Shown here piece by piece: positions 46,564 through 58,380 of a DNA stretch of 64,000 nucleotides. The position numbers and the translations under genes are program-made. The notes beneath the pieces were generated by a model. That model searched no databases. It saw only the letters and a list, made by a program, of their open reading frames with translations, and was not told where the DNA came from. The stretch is from Elmis aenea (Eukaryota; Arthropoda; Insecta; Coleoptera; Elmidae): contig OX393576.1 of the NCBI GenBank assembly GCA_947652605.1, positions 63,464,966 to 63,528,965 of the forward strand, in the 5' to 3' direction. Every line of letters begins with the position of its first letter. Within the stretch, counting starts at the first letter, position 1.

Positions 46564-47950
46564 TGCGTCAGAAGCGAGCAAGGTGCATTTAACATTTTTA
46601 CTTATAATTTTTAGTAATTATTACTTAAAACTAGATCCACAGTTTTTTAAAGCTCACTTAAAGAACCAAAACGGCAATGGCGAAACTTATGATTAGTAGT
46701 TTTATTTTCTTTTCGTTACATTGATTTTATTTCTCTACTCGTGTAGTTTCCTTTTCATCTGCCTATTAGCTTTTAAGCATGATCTTAATATTCATAAATT
46801 CGCGTTATAATTTCACACTTTTTACTCATAAACCCTATTTTTTCGCTTAGTTTTATGATCTTCATAAACACCTACATTTTCTGTTGATCCTCTACCTGCA
46901 ATAATTGTATGTCTGCGAAAAAGAGTTGAAACAGCAGACGGTCGACTATTTTGGATCCCAAGCTCTAGATTATCTCTTTCTCTGTCTGTTACTTTTTCAC
47001 CAGCTGGTTTCTCCATGCTTAGGTCACTTTAAGCACATTTTTATTCAGGAAGTTCTCAAAATTTCCCAAAAAATTGTACCTTTCTTTATCAAATCGCTTG
47101 CCTTGCGAATAGGTCGGGGAACTCCCAAACTTGGAACACTATACAAAAATAATAAAACTGTTTTGAAGTGATTTTAAATTTTTATTTACAACATAATTTG
47201 ATTACGTGCAGTTAAATCCGTATTTGGATTGATTCACAAAAGTTGTTTAATAAATACATGGAAATTTGTTTAAGTTAACAATTTTATGAGTTAAATAAAT
47301 ATGTTGTTATTTAAAAATGTACAAGTATTTTTATTGCTTTAATATTACGCTATCACGTTTGTGTATGTCCTTTTAAATGTAGCGAAAAGTACTCTGCGAT
47401 ATAATCTGCCAAATTTTAAACAAAACTAGCTAAAAAAAAGGTATGCAATAATACGCAAATTCGCGCACTATTACAATGCTGTTTTGCCATAGAGCATAGG
47501 CCAATGTAACATCAAGTTTCGACCATATTATATCCATTTTCAGGACGGCATCGTCGTTATCTAAAATAAAAAAATAGATAAAAGCACTACTCGAGAACGG
47601 TTACAGATAGGGACCTGCTATTTTCACTGATAAATAGCTCAATTCAAGTGGAGTGAAGTGATACCTAGTTTCGAACTTTCCCGGTCATCATCAGGGTCCA
47701 ATCTAATGAAACCTGTAAAATCACAGATGGAGTAATGTGATTTTCACTGTCGGATTTCCTTGTACATTTTTAATAACCAATGAGTATATAATACGCGCGC
47801 AGGGGCATTCTAGATTTTAGAAGTCACTTCTATGTATATTTTTCGCCCTTCTAGAACGACTTGCAGGAACTGAGCTTGGTTTTAATATTAAAAATGTTAT
47901 AATGAGCTTGTAACAAGTTGCATTTTTATTTTTATTTTTAAATTTTGATT
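46564..47950. other. No supported gene; one ambiguous minus-strand frame
   Basis: A 64-residue minus-strand frame at 46822-47016 (MEKPAGEKVTDRERDNLELG and following) is charged and ends at a possible donor context, but it lacks homology I can name. The rest is AT-rich. A GTCATCATCAGGG motif near 47690 resembles sequence found in insect transposons but is not assignable. Confidence 0.35.
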
Positions 47951-47989
47951 TTATTTTTGTATTAATTAATAAGTCTAGTTACGGCCACT

Positions 47990-48315
47990 CTCTGTGAATG
48001 TGATCCCTACCTACCTATACCACCTGTGACGAAAGCAATAGCGCGGTTCGCGGCCGATGCACGCGGCCAAGCACGACACAAACGCAAGTTGGTGTGAGGC
48101 CGACGTAGTGTTGGTTACCTGTGTTACCTGGGCGCCAACCTTTGTGAGTGAGTGCATTTACAGTTTATGGATACTCATACGGTTAGGTAAGTTAGTGACA
48201 TTATTTTCGACTGTGCGGTTTACCACGGACTTATACAGGAATTATACTTGTGATAGGAGTTAGATTGCAATTTCCTGGTTCGAATCCTTCTGGAGATTCG
48301 GATGCAAGAGCTTGA
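47990..48315 (+). other. GC-richer patch ending in a perfect tRNA-type B box; possible SINE
   Basis: This stretch stands out in base composition (GCGCGGTTCGCGGCCGATGC near 48040). Near its end it contains GGTTCGAATCC (about 48278-48288), a perfect RNA polymerase III B-box consensus. The bases around the box do not form a T stem and no cloverleaf can be folded, so it is not a tRNA gene. A tRNA-derived short interspersed element is one explanation. A long A/T run follows at about 48340. Confidence 0.3.
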
Positions 48316-49366
48316 TTATTATTTTAAAAATAAATTAATATAAACAAAGTTTTTTTTTAAATTAGGGCTTTGGCACAAGGCTACGTATTGTAACATACGA
48401 TTGTAAATGAAATGATTTTATAAATCTTTCCAATTTAATTCGGATGACTCATTCAAATTTTAAGAAAAAAAGGCTTGCTGTTGACACAGTCATTTGTCGC
48501 TACTTAGAAACACTTGCTGTCAGCAACATGACGTGCTCTTATTGGCTAATTAAAAACAGATCCTTAACGCACATTGGCGATTCAGAAACAAATCCTTAAC
48601 GCGCAAAGTTTTACAAATTGTTTAACGCAACATGTGCGTGAAATGTTTTCTTTGTTGGCGCTCTGATATGAACCGAACTTAAGGAACGAAGAGTTGCAGA
48701 AACCACTGCCACATTTAGTTATGCAAGGCCATGCATTACAGTAACACGAAGGACAATAGTGACATATACTTGTCTCCTTTGTAATACGCCTTAGGTTTAC
48801 TGGTAAATTTATTACCACACTTTACAAGAGCTTATTATATATACAAAAAAGACAATAAAGAACGAATATTTCTCGTTTTAATGAAAAGCCTGCTTGATGC
48901 TTACCGACAATTTATCAATTCTCTTGTGATTATAATCTGCTCCTTTTAATGCTTATTTTGTTGATCTGCAATGCAGCGGTGGTAACACAATGGATATATT
49001 GTTTGAGGTACTTTTAAATATTTAAATACATCCATAATTACTCATTAACTTTCAGTAGAGAGTGTGAAACTTGCATAAAAATTTAGTTGAAGAAATTCCC
49101 TTAGTGGATTTCTCCACGCTTTCTTACTTTGATGTTATTTGGTAGTTTACCATGTTTCCAAGAATTATGTAAGAAAATTGTGCATGGATTGATCGCAAAG
49201 AATTTTAATCTTTGATTGTAACCACGCTAGGAATCAAGCGCTTCAAAATTTAGTATCGGATGTCAAATAATCCAAAAGCCACAAGTTTTAGTTCTAGACT
49301 GATTTAAAGTTACAGTAACGTTAAAAAGTATTTTCTTAACCTTTTTTTTTCTCGAAAAAAGCCAAA
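48316..49366. other. No gene seen
   Basis: AT-rich intergenic DNA; nothing recognisable on either strand. Confidence 0.4.
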
Positions 49367-50238
49367 CAAGGTCTTTCGCTAAAATAACCGAACTTTTAAA
49401 AAATAACAAAACAGGAATTTTTTTTGGGTAAATATATTATTTTATTCAAAATACATTCCCTTTGCGGCCATACAACGATTTGCACGGCCAACTAATGCAT
49501 CAAGCGACTGTGCTATATCCTTTTGTGGAATGCTCTTGAGGATGCTCGTCACAGTCATTTGGATGTTTGGTATGTGGTCATAACCATAACGCTTTATTTC
49601 CATGGATATTTAGAGCCCAGGAACCAAAAAGTAATCACACGGCGCTAAATCCGGCGAATACGGTGAATGTTGCAACACAGTCACTTGTTTTTTGCCAATT
49701 AAAGCAGTTACTTCGGCTGCACAGTGAGGCGGTGAGCCAGTGCGTTATCGTGCAACAGGGCCCAACTGCCAGGTTTACGATATTAAGGCCGAACACGACC
49801 AATTCGTTTAAACGAACAAATTTTGATCGCTTCGTACACTTTTTCGTTGTTATCATTAGTAATTCCTGGTTTCGGACGACCTGGATCGTCGTTAATGTCT
49901 TCCCGACCTCCCTCAAACCGCCTAAAGCCTAAACCAATCATAAACATGAGTACGAGATAGACAATGATTGCATCAATTGATGCATTTCGGTAAATGTTTT
50001 ATCAAGTTTAAAATAAGCTTAATGTTGGCTTTTTGTCCGAACGTCTTTTGACCGTTGCACAAAATATGCCATCACTTTGGCCGCTATAACTCGGCTGCTA
50101 ATAATCCGAATAGCATAAAATTTAGAATAAACATCAAGGAAGGATGTATTTCACGACGACAAATTTTTTGTGGGTATAGATGGCGCCGCTGGTTTTTTCT
50201 ATTTGTACAAAGTTCGGTTATTTTTGCGACAGACCTTG
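49367..50238 (-). mobile_element. Mariner-like element, internally deleted (872 bp) with matching terminal repeats
   Basis: CAAGGTCTTTCGCTAAAATA at 49367 is inverted at the right end as GGTTATTTTTGCGACAGACCTTG, finishing at 50238, so both termini survive (about 27 bp). The minus strand carries the transposase C-terminal half in two frames. LLHDNALAHRLTVQ is followed, after a one-base shift, by EVTALIGKKQVTVLQH, SPYSPDLAPCDYFLVPGLKY and SILKSIPQKDIAQSLDALVG. The last two catalytic aspartates (HDN and PCDY) are about 37 residues apart, subject to the shift. The N-terminal half is missing. Target TA bases are not preserved. Confidence 0.82.
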
Positions 50239-52419
50239 CATTTTTACTTGGTATAATAAACTGAAACTCCCGTCATTGACAACTCAAATAGATTTTGCTT
50301 TTAAGGTGTTGTTCTTCAAACTGGTTAACATTAGCTTTTTATGAAATATCCTGTTTAGTATGACTCGTTTCCGGTATCTCTGTATACTCTCGCTATGTAA
50401 AATCAAACAAAGGATAATCACTTTCCTGTTTTTCTTAGTATAATCATACCGCAGAAAATTCGTTCTACGTAAAAAAATCAGGATTCTAAATGTAATTTAT
50501 CATATGGTTCTAGTCTATTGAATATCACAGCTGCCGTAGGATGTGGCCCGTTTATTACTCTATTGATATTAGATTAAATAAATCAAGCTATTTAATAGCA
50601 GACATGGCATTCCCTATTTACAGTTAGCTATAATTATCTAACATAGCTAGTTTTTGTTGTACTCAACAGTTTATAAGTGTAATTATGCTTGTTACATTCA
50701 TTTAACGGTAGTAAAAACTACACTTTAAATTATTTGCTGGCGGTAATGACGAAATTGCCTTATAATGTTTTTAAAAACTGGTCTTACTTACTTACCTTGA
50801 TAAAAAATTATTAATATTATATCTATTGTGTATGTAATTTGCACTGTCGATTTTTTTCAGTGACTAAATTTTATATAGCGATTCGGTTTTATCGTCATAT
50901 TTCATGAAATAAGTCATTTTATCACAATCCCTAATAGCAGGATACCATTATATAGCGACTAATAAATTTGCTAAAGATTCATATCTTTCATGACTTTTTA
51001 TGACGTACTAAAGATCGTTTTTAATTTATTTGAACGAAAGTTAAAGCCATCAACTTTCAAAAGCTCGACCCACGGTGTTTCGTTGTTACTTAGGAAATAA
51101 ACAATAAATTTTTTCGTAATAATTTATCGGAACATTGCAATTATTCCGCAGTTTCCTGTATATAATTAGGTTTATTTAATCACGGCAATTTTAATTAGAT
51201 AAGTTTTACGTTATATACATTTATTTTATTCATACTTTTATCAACAAAAGAAATTTTAATAATTTTATTGTGTCCTGTACGTTGTAGAAAAAATCGCACA
51301 CGCTTGTGTATACGATTTTGTGTTTATATAATGTAAGAGTTTATGAGAAAGATATTGTTGCCCCCTTGTATGCCAACTTTTACTTTCACTTCCGGGACGT
51401 TCTTCTGCAACAAACTTAGGACGAAAATGTAAATAATGCCATACAATTTTTGTTACAATGAACTGAGAATACAATTACCTACATCTTTTTTAACTTAATA
51501 TTCTCGCATAATAAAACAGCTTTGTTTCAACTGATTAAACAATCCGAAAGTGCGTTCATAATTCAATTAATTGGCGTTTTGCTTTCGCTACGGTGTATTT
51601 ACGGCATATAAACAAATGCAAATTTATAAATACTTAACATAATTAATTAGGTTTTGATTCATATTAGATTAAGCAGTTACTTTTGTTCATTTAACAGTTT
51701 CACTATCATATTCATAGCAACTGATTTCGTGTATGCGCTGTTTTAGTCAAATATTGTGTAACGTTATTGTTTTTAATTAAAAACTTAATGGAACAACACA
51801 AACCCACCAATCCCACACACGGAATATAATTTAGTTTTTATACTCGTGTCCAAAACCTTGAATAAACTGTCAGAAGTTCGCGTGTTCTTAAGTTCTAATA
51901 CCTTATTAAAATGTTATTAAGACGATTGATGCTAACAAAAACTTGCCTTCAAATTCTGTATGCTTATCCCACACGTTGACATATTCGTCGTCTGCGTACT
52001 TCGGTTTTAAAGGTTTGCTTTGTATATTTAACTGTGATCTCACCGAGAACCGCTACGTGCGATGATCTGAATCTCCGGAAATATGGAGACTCAAACAGTG
52101 GAATACACGAGTAACCCGACGCAAGTCGACCGTCTTTGAAAGATGCACGCGCGCTTTGGATGTGCAAACTTACATTAATTGGTGATTATTAAGGCGTACT
52201 TAACTTCAAATTACCGAATTCATGAACCAAATAATTATGCCGAATTGTATACTAATAAGCGCAAGTTTTTGAGGGTCCAACTTTACACAAGAATTTCTTG
52301 ATTACAATATTGTTTAAGCTTTAAGCCCTCATACTTCTGCATATTCAGGTCATAAACAATTACACAAAAATAACCAATAAATAATCATTTAGGAATAAAG
52401 ATTGCTGTTTTTGGGTTAT
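50239..52419. other. No gene seen
   Basis: AT-rich intergenic DNA. Short ORFs at 51265-51474 and 51964-52167 show no recognisable domain. Confidence 0.4.
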
Positions 52420-52495
52420 CTTACTGCCATTGGCGTAGTTTGCCTCCAAGTTTAGGGGGCCCCAAGTGACTAGCATTTACCTTTTATACCACAGC

Positions 52496-52769
52496 CAGCA
52501 GCGTAGGCAGACGGGGGGTAGGTGGATCAAAACTTACCCCCATAGGGACGTAGTAAGTCGATATAGGCCCAGAGAATTGTACATTTTGTGCTCTTGTTGA
52601 TGTTTTTTTCACCCTCCCATGATAAAACCATCAAACATCTTGCTGCAAAAAAAAACTAAAAAAGAAAGTAGTGTGACCAAAAAAAAGAGTAGTGTGACCA
52701 AAAAAAAGGACCTCAGCTCGTTTTGAGTTCGTTAATCCTCCCCATAGAAGCATTCTACCTACGCCACTG
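52496..52769. mobile_element. Nested CAGCAGCGTAG / CTACGCCACTG MITE (274 bp)
   Basis: The ends CAGCAGCGTAG and CTACGCCACTG are inverted with one mismatch. The flanking 8-mers ACCACAGC (52488-52495) and ACTACAGC (52770-52777) match at seven of eight positions. The interior (CATCAAACATCTTGC, GGACCTCAGCTCGTTTTGAG) is shared with 10351-10600. A short direct repeat AGTAGTGTGACCAAAAAAAA occurs twice inside. Confidence 0.85.
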
Positions 52770-53029
52770 ACTACAGCGGCGTAGTTTTATGCATTAAAAC
52801 TTAAAATAAATATAAGTACATAACATATCTATAATATTTAATAAAATGCCAAATGTTAAACTATAAAAAATGTACAGAAATCAAAACGGCGGTAATTTAT
52901 TATTACAAATTATTATAAAGCAATTTATGCCGTTTATAAATCATACGGTTAAAGAGTGACAAAAATATATTCAATAATTATTAAGGATGCCCAATAAATA
53001 TCGTACTAGAAACAGTTGTTTGCATTTCC

Positions 53030-53610
53030 GGCCCTATCCTTAGCAACGGCAACGGCCGAAAAAGTACGCTGTAGCGGCCGAAAAAGATCATTTGCATTAA
53101 GCAGAACGGAAAGCGCATGTACGTGTCTGAATATACGTTCTCTAAGATCATGGCTTCCCCGCTAAGGGTAGTGACGTAGAGGTCTTTAGGCTGTTAACTG
53201 TCGGGTAGTTTATAATCTAATATTTTCGTGTTGATACTGTTACTGAATACTGAATAAAACATTAGTGTTGATTTACGTATGTTCTACGTTATGTAATTAA
53301 TAATTAATCAATGTTTAAATTTATGAATAAAACATTACAATCCCAAAAAAAAAGGTTATTTAAATTATGTACAGAATTATGCAAGTACGTTTCCATCGCT
53401 AACAGCATACGCCGTCATCTGTCAGTGACAGAATGTCACGTAGTTTCTAAACTATATTTTTAAAAAATACTAAAAATTTGAATTGTTTTTAATTTGATCG
53501 CACAAAAAGTGTAATATGCACCTCGGCCAAAACGTACTTTTTCTTCCTTCCTGTTTGCAAACCAGACGCGGCCGAAAAAGTTACACGTTTTGGCCTTGAT
53601 ACATAAATAA
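53030..53610. repeat. Repeated GGCCGAAAAAGT motif
   Basis: The phrase GGCCGAAAAAGT or a close form occurs at about 53052, 53073 and 53569, and inverted GGCCAAAACGTACTTTTTC at about 53526. The first pair and the last group are about 480 bp apart in opposite orientation. They could be ends of a small element inside 52428-54020, but I cannot define its limits. Confidence 0.35.
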
Positions 53611-54028
53611 CTATTTTGTTGTCTCATATAGCCCAATTCTATTATTTTTAGTTAGGTACTGATTACATTTTAAATGCAAGAAATAGTAGATTATAATTTT
53701 GAAATAAAAGATGTTTTATAAGTAAAGAAAACAGAAAAAAAAAGCATAGACAATTCAATACATAATGCTTACTGAACTGGGTTCTTACATAACAAACAAA
53801 AGCACAGTTTAAATGTGGACTTATTTATAAGTTAAAATTTATGTTCCGGTTTCCTCTGGAAATAAATTCAGCAAGAATTTCTTCGGGATTCAGTTTTTTT
53901 ACAGTTTCACTTTCAATGTCGATAATTAACAAATTATTGAGTCATTCAACTAAACCAGGGGAGACTAATGGTAGGCTAAGGGGGGGCTTAGCCCCCAGCC
54001 CTCCCATAACTACGCCAATGATTACTGC

Positions 54029-55680
54029 CTTAGTAGTGTTATATTTTGTTAAGAAATCCAAGAAAATGATGCGTAAGCAGGAATATATTATGCAAATGTT
54101 AGGCGAGTTGTAAAATAATTTATAGTGTTATTAAAATTAAAGGCTGTTTTTAAAAATTGTTCTCTAGCATTTGTTAATTCATAATCTACCAGAATAAAAA
54201 AAAACTGTATGACGAATCGGTGATACTAAAACACGAATAATTTATTATAATCTTGTACTTTTCGAAGAGGAATGTTTGTTGGGTAATATTACACGGAATG
54301 ATTAAGAATTAAAGCAGATTCGGATTTGAAGGTTCATTATGTAATACATTTTGAAAGAACTAAATACAAACTGTAAAGTTTTCGGAATTTAAATCAATGA
54401 TTTACCCAATACATCACAATTATGTAAAAATTTTATCTTTTACTATTTTCAAAAAGTAACTTCTCACAAATGTTTTTTTTTCAGTATTCTATGCGCCTTT
54501 AATTACAAATTTGTGACTTTCTGCGCCTAATATTGCCAGACAATAAGTGCAAGTGTCGTAAATTCAAAACCAATTTTTATAACTCAACAAATTCGTTTTT
54601 GTTCATGTAAATGTTCTGGATCAATTGTGTGAGTGTTAAAACTGTAAATCGTACAGTTTCAGTTATAATTACACAGTATGTAAGGCTCAAGAGAAAATCA
54701 CATTTGATTTATTCCTCCTTTGTTTCTATTCCCTACACATGCCTAGAATTGCAAAGTTTTAAATCGCGTCCCACTTAGGTTAAAAGAATAATTTGATTTT
54801 AAGAACTTGACAAAATCAAACATCTGTTTGAATCTACATAAGTAAATAATACAAATACGGTACACTGATTCTGCTGGCGTGTCACATGAGCAAAATTGAT
54901 TTTGAAAGCATAGTTACTTCTTTTTGTTCTACTTAATAAATTCTTGTACTGACAAAAAAATGTGTCGTTTGTTAAATACGAGCTACGCTGTTTATAATAT
55001 TAAAAAGGTGTTAGTGTACATATACATATAAATGGAGAGTACTAATACCAGTGCTTCTCGTCTAGATGCTGCACGTGCAACAGTGAGTTTGCCAGCGCAT
55101 TGACCTCTCGTAGATCTTGGCAGCATCTTAAGAATACTGACAGATTCTTTTTTCTTGATTTTTGACGGTCAACTTTAAACGCATATGATTTTTTAGGTTT
55201 CGGCAATTAATTTTTAGAATGTATTCACGAGGAACAATTATTTCAGAGCACAATGCAGGGATAATATAATCAATTTAAAAAAATCTCCCCACATAAAAAA
55301 ACATGGTTTAGTTTTTTAAAAATTTATTATCAATTACAAGATTTTAGTGTTCTTTAGTTTCAACTCGCTTCAAGCAAATTGTAGTTTAAATAAAACTTAA
55401 ATAAAGGCTGCTTATTTCTGTGTTTATTAAAATCACTTCGATATAATTATTGTTACCTCACCATGACAGCATATGGCAAAAACAGTCATTAGTTAACAAA
55501 TAAATGCAAGTTTAGCGTTATAATGGTTTTAAAACACACAGAACTTTAAGTGTTACGTTTTTTATAAACATCGAATTTGTACTGATTTAATTTAAAACAA
55601 CATTAATTTTTCATCATTAGTTTTCAGTAGATAGAAATTTGCAATTTTAACGCTTGATTCAACGGTATAAGTTTAATTAT
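54029..55680. other. No gene seen
   Basis: AT-rich intergenic DNA with no supported features. Confidence 0.4.
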
Positions 55681-55681
55681 A

Positions 55682-56676
55682 CAGGGTGTTTCTTAAATAT
55701 TGCGAAAAAATTCGAGAGGTATTCCTTATCGAAATTTAATAGGGGTCTTTTATATAACATTTTTTCTTAAACGTCTCCTTTCGGAGTTACACCCCCCTAA
55801 AGGAGAGCGGAAAAATTAGGTTTTTATTTTATTTCTCAAATTCGTATCTATCTAGGGAAATGATATTTGGCAAATGTTTTATACCTACTAAAAGGTTTCT
55901 CATAGAAATATTTTCATTCATCTCCCACGTTCACAGGGGGTTGAAAAGTGCGACCCCTGTTTGTTTTCTATCAGAACTTTTTGGTGGGTTAAAACTTTAC
56001 AATTAAAAAAATTTTATTTGAAAGTTTGATTTATTTAGATTTTTTTTTATTCTTAAACTTTTCTTGTAAAACCTACCGTTTTTGAGTAAAAAAATTCAAT
56101 AAACAAACATAAACCATCAAATAATATTCCAATATAAAACGTTTCATTTTAGTGGTTGCCATGGTTTGTTTGTCCATATTGGGTAGAGTTGAGGGGCGTT
56201 TTAGCATTGTCGCCGGGTAAACGTCAAAATGAACTACACCCGTCAATTATTTCCAATATGAACATAAACAAACCATGGCAACCACCAAAATAAAACTTTT
56301 TATATTGGAGTTGTTAATGGTTCATTTTTATTTATTTAATTTTTTACTTAAAAACGGTAGGTTTTACGAGAAAAGCTTAAGAATAAAAACAATTTCTAAA
56401 TTAATCCAGCTTACAAAACAGAATTTTTAAATTGCAAAATTTGAACCCACCAAAAAGTGGAAACGTTTTAATAAGTGTAAAACATCTACAAAATAATATT
56501 CTCCTACATTTATCCAAATTTGAGAAATCAAATAAAAACCTAATTTTACCGCTCCCCTTTAGGGGGTGTAACTCCGAAAGGAGACGTCTAAGACAAAATT
56601 TTATATAAAAAACCCCCTTAATTTTCGATAAGGATTCACCTCCCGAATTTCTTCGCAATATTTAAGAAACACCCTG
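55682..56676. mobile_element. CAGGGTGTTTC-family inverted-repeat element (995 bp)
   Basis: CAGGGTGTTTCTTAAATATT at 55682 and AATATTTAAGAAACACCCTG to 56676 are flanked by TA. The arms and the central hairpin (ATATTGGGTAGAGTTGAGGG against AACTACACCCGTCAATT-like sequence) are as in 29149-30144, and the length differs by one base. The minus-strand ORF at 56401-56658 also appears at 41764-42039, because the two copies share that arm; it is not a gene. Confidence 0.92.
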
Positions 56677-56678
56677 TA

Positions 56679-57159
56679 CAATAGTTTAAAACGTATTCAT
56701 TAAAAATCTATTCATTTTATTTTCTATAGTATTTAAAACCAAAAAAGAATGGTTTTTACACTTCAAACAAGCAGCTAATTTGATAAATTAGTCTTATTAG
56801 ATCATATTAACGATAATTTCAGTGTGAAACTGATACAGCCAGCATCTGTGAAAACTATATTTAAACGCAAACCTGCAAATAGCCTACTTTGACGTTTTTA
56901 CCTAATACACCAAAACCCGTTATGTAGTTGCTCCAGCATTTTCATGAAATAGCTCTATTAAACACAACCAGTAATTTGTTGCAACAGTTTTAATACACTA
57001 TTTCCTTAACATCTACACGCCAATAAGTGGTCAGTTAAAACTTGAAGCTTGGAAGAGTCAATTTAAAAATACAAAAGAGATAAATACGAACTAGCTAATA
57101 AAATGTTTTGGGAGGAAACAATAGTTTCATATAATTTACTCCAATAACGGTTTCCTCTA
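56679..57159. other. No gene seen
   Basis: AT-rich DNA between two complete inverted-repeat elements; nothing recognised. Confidence 0.4.
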
Positions 57160-57709
57160 TACAGGGTGTCCCCATTATACACGGCAAAAAAGTATGTGCA
57201 TATTCCTGAGTGAAAATGATGACCATTTGTCAAATATTTTGTTATCCGAAAATGCTTCCTTTCAAAGTTAGAGACCTCCAAAGTTGCAAAAAAAATAATT
57301 CAAAAAATCGATTACGTCCTAGCCGTTTAAGCTAGAGCTATCAAACTTGGCCGAAATGTTTGGGTGTTTCGCATTGACTTTGTGGGATAATTAGAAAGAA
57401 AACACGTAATTGGAAGTATGATTTATAGTCAGGTCATCCGCTTACCATCTTCAGAATTTTTTTCTCTGGAATAAAATTGAAAATGTCATTCGTCCATAAG
57501 AAAGTACGACTTAAGAGGAAAAAATTCGTCCCTCTTTGTTTTTTGCTGTAAACGTAGCCGTTTTCGAGAAAATTAGCGCTAAAGATGCATCGACAAACTC
57601 TGTTTATACAGCTCAAATATTTTTTTTACTAAATGTAGTTGGCTAATGTCATGCTTGACTTAAGGCTAGTACATATATACTAACGAAACAAGGAATAGAG
57701 TTTCTAAAA

Positions 57710-58380
57710 TCGATCACCAATCGCGCGGAAGGGTGTGAGGCGCGGTCTTCGGCGTTCCGGGCGTAAGCGGGGCCGGTCTTTCGATCGCGCGCGCTCCCGA
57801 GGCCGCCAAAAATCGTCCCGAGAAGATATCGAGGAAAACGTGCGAAGAACTTACACGCAACGTTTAAATCGGGTCGTCGGGAGCGAGAATTTCGTCAAAA
57901 TTTGACAATTTGACATGTTGACGTGAACTTTGAACGCTCGAACCTTCTCCGATTCGACCTTTTCGCGCATGTGTCGTACCGATTCGGAATCGTCTCGCCC
58001 TCCCCGACAAGTACGTACCAAACAATTCCACTTTCGAGTTGAATTTGGACCACGAACGAGAAAAAGCGCAGGCGCGCGCACGCGCTACATACTAACGAAC
58101 GTCGAAAGAGAATTCCGTGCGCAACACCCGGTACGAGCGCGAAGCGCGAGTAGTTCGCTGGCCAAGTTTTCGGCCGAAGGCCGGAAACTTGGGCGTAACC
58201 GGCGAAAGAGAATTCCGTGCGCAACATCCGGTACGAGCGCGAAGCGCGAGTAGTTCGCTGGCCAAGTTTTCGGCCGAAGGCCGGAAACTTGGGCGTAACC
58301 GGCGAAAGAGAATTCTGTGCGCAACACTCGGTCTAGCAACAAGGAGGCCCTACGGGCCTCCGCGCTTGCTAGTTCATAAC
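57710..58380. other. GC-rich core of the foldback element
   Basis: The core contrasts sharply with the AT-rich surroundings: CGCGCGGAAGGGTGTGAGGC, GGGGCCGGTC and TCGCGCGCGCTCCCGAGG lie in the first 100 bp. Overlapping frames on both strands (57851-58495) follow from base composition and the 100-bp repeat and match no protein I know. Short hairpins with 3-base loops occur: GCGC-GAA-GCGC, CGGCC-GAA-GGCCG, GGAGGCCC-TAC-GGGCCTCC. The right edge carries CCTAACC. Origin unknown; it may be captured foreign or host DNA. Confidence 0.7.
58103..58332. repeat. 100-bp tandem repeat, about 2.3 copies
   Basis: The unit begins CGAAAGAGAATTCCGTGCGC and recurs at exactly 100-bp spacing (58103, 58203, 58303), the third copy being partial. 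The first two copies differ at only a few bases. Each full unit contains the GCGC-GAA-GCGC and CGGCC-GAA-GGCCG hairpins. Confidence 0.92.

Larger units (their letters stand above)
52428..54020. mobile_element. Outer CATTGGCGTAG hAT-like element (1593 bp) with near-perfect 8-bp duplication
   Basis: CATTGGCGTAG at 52428 is inverted as CTACGCCAATG ending at 54020. The flanking 8-mers CTTACTGC (52420-52427) and ATTACTGC (54021-54028) differ at one base. Subterminal G/C runs (TTTAGGGGGCCCCAAG on the left, GGGGGGGCTTAGCCCCCAGC on the right) resemble other members. It contains the MITE at 52496-52769. No transposase frame was recognised in the rest. Confidence 0.82.

Noticed and set aside
48230..48310. 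tRNA gene suggested by GGTTCGAATCC
   Set aside because: No acceptor, D or anticodon stems can be drawn, and the T stem fails beyond two pairs.
41764..56658. Similar minus-strand ORFs at 41764-42039 and 56401-56658 as a conserved small gene
   Set aside because: They match because both are the same arm of one MITE family, and the frame does not hold along its full length.
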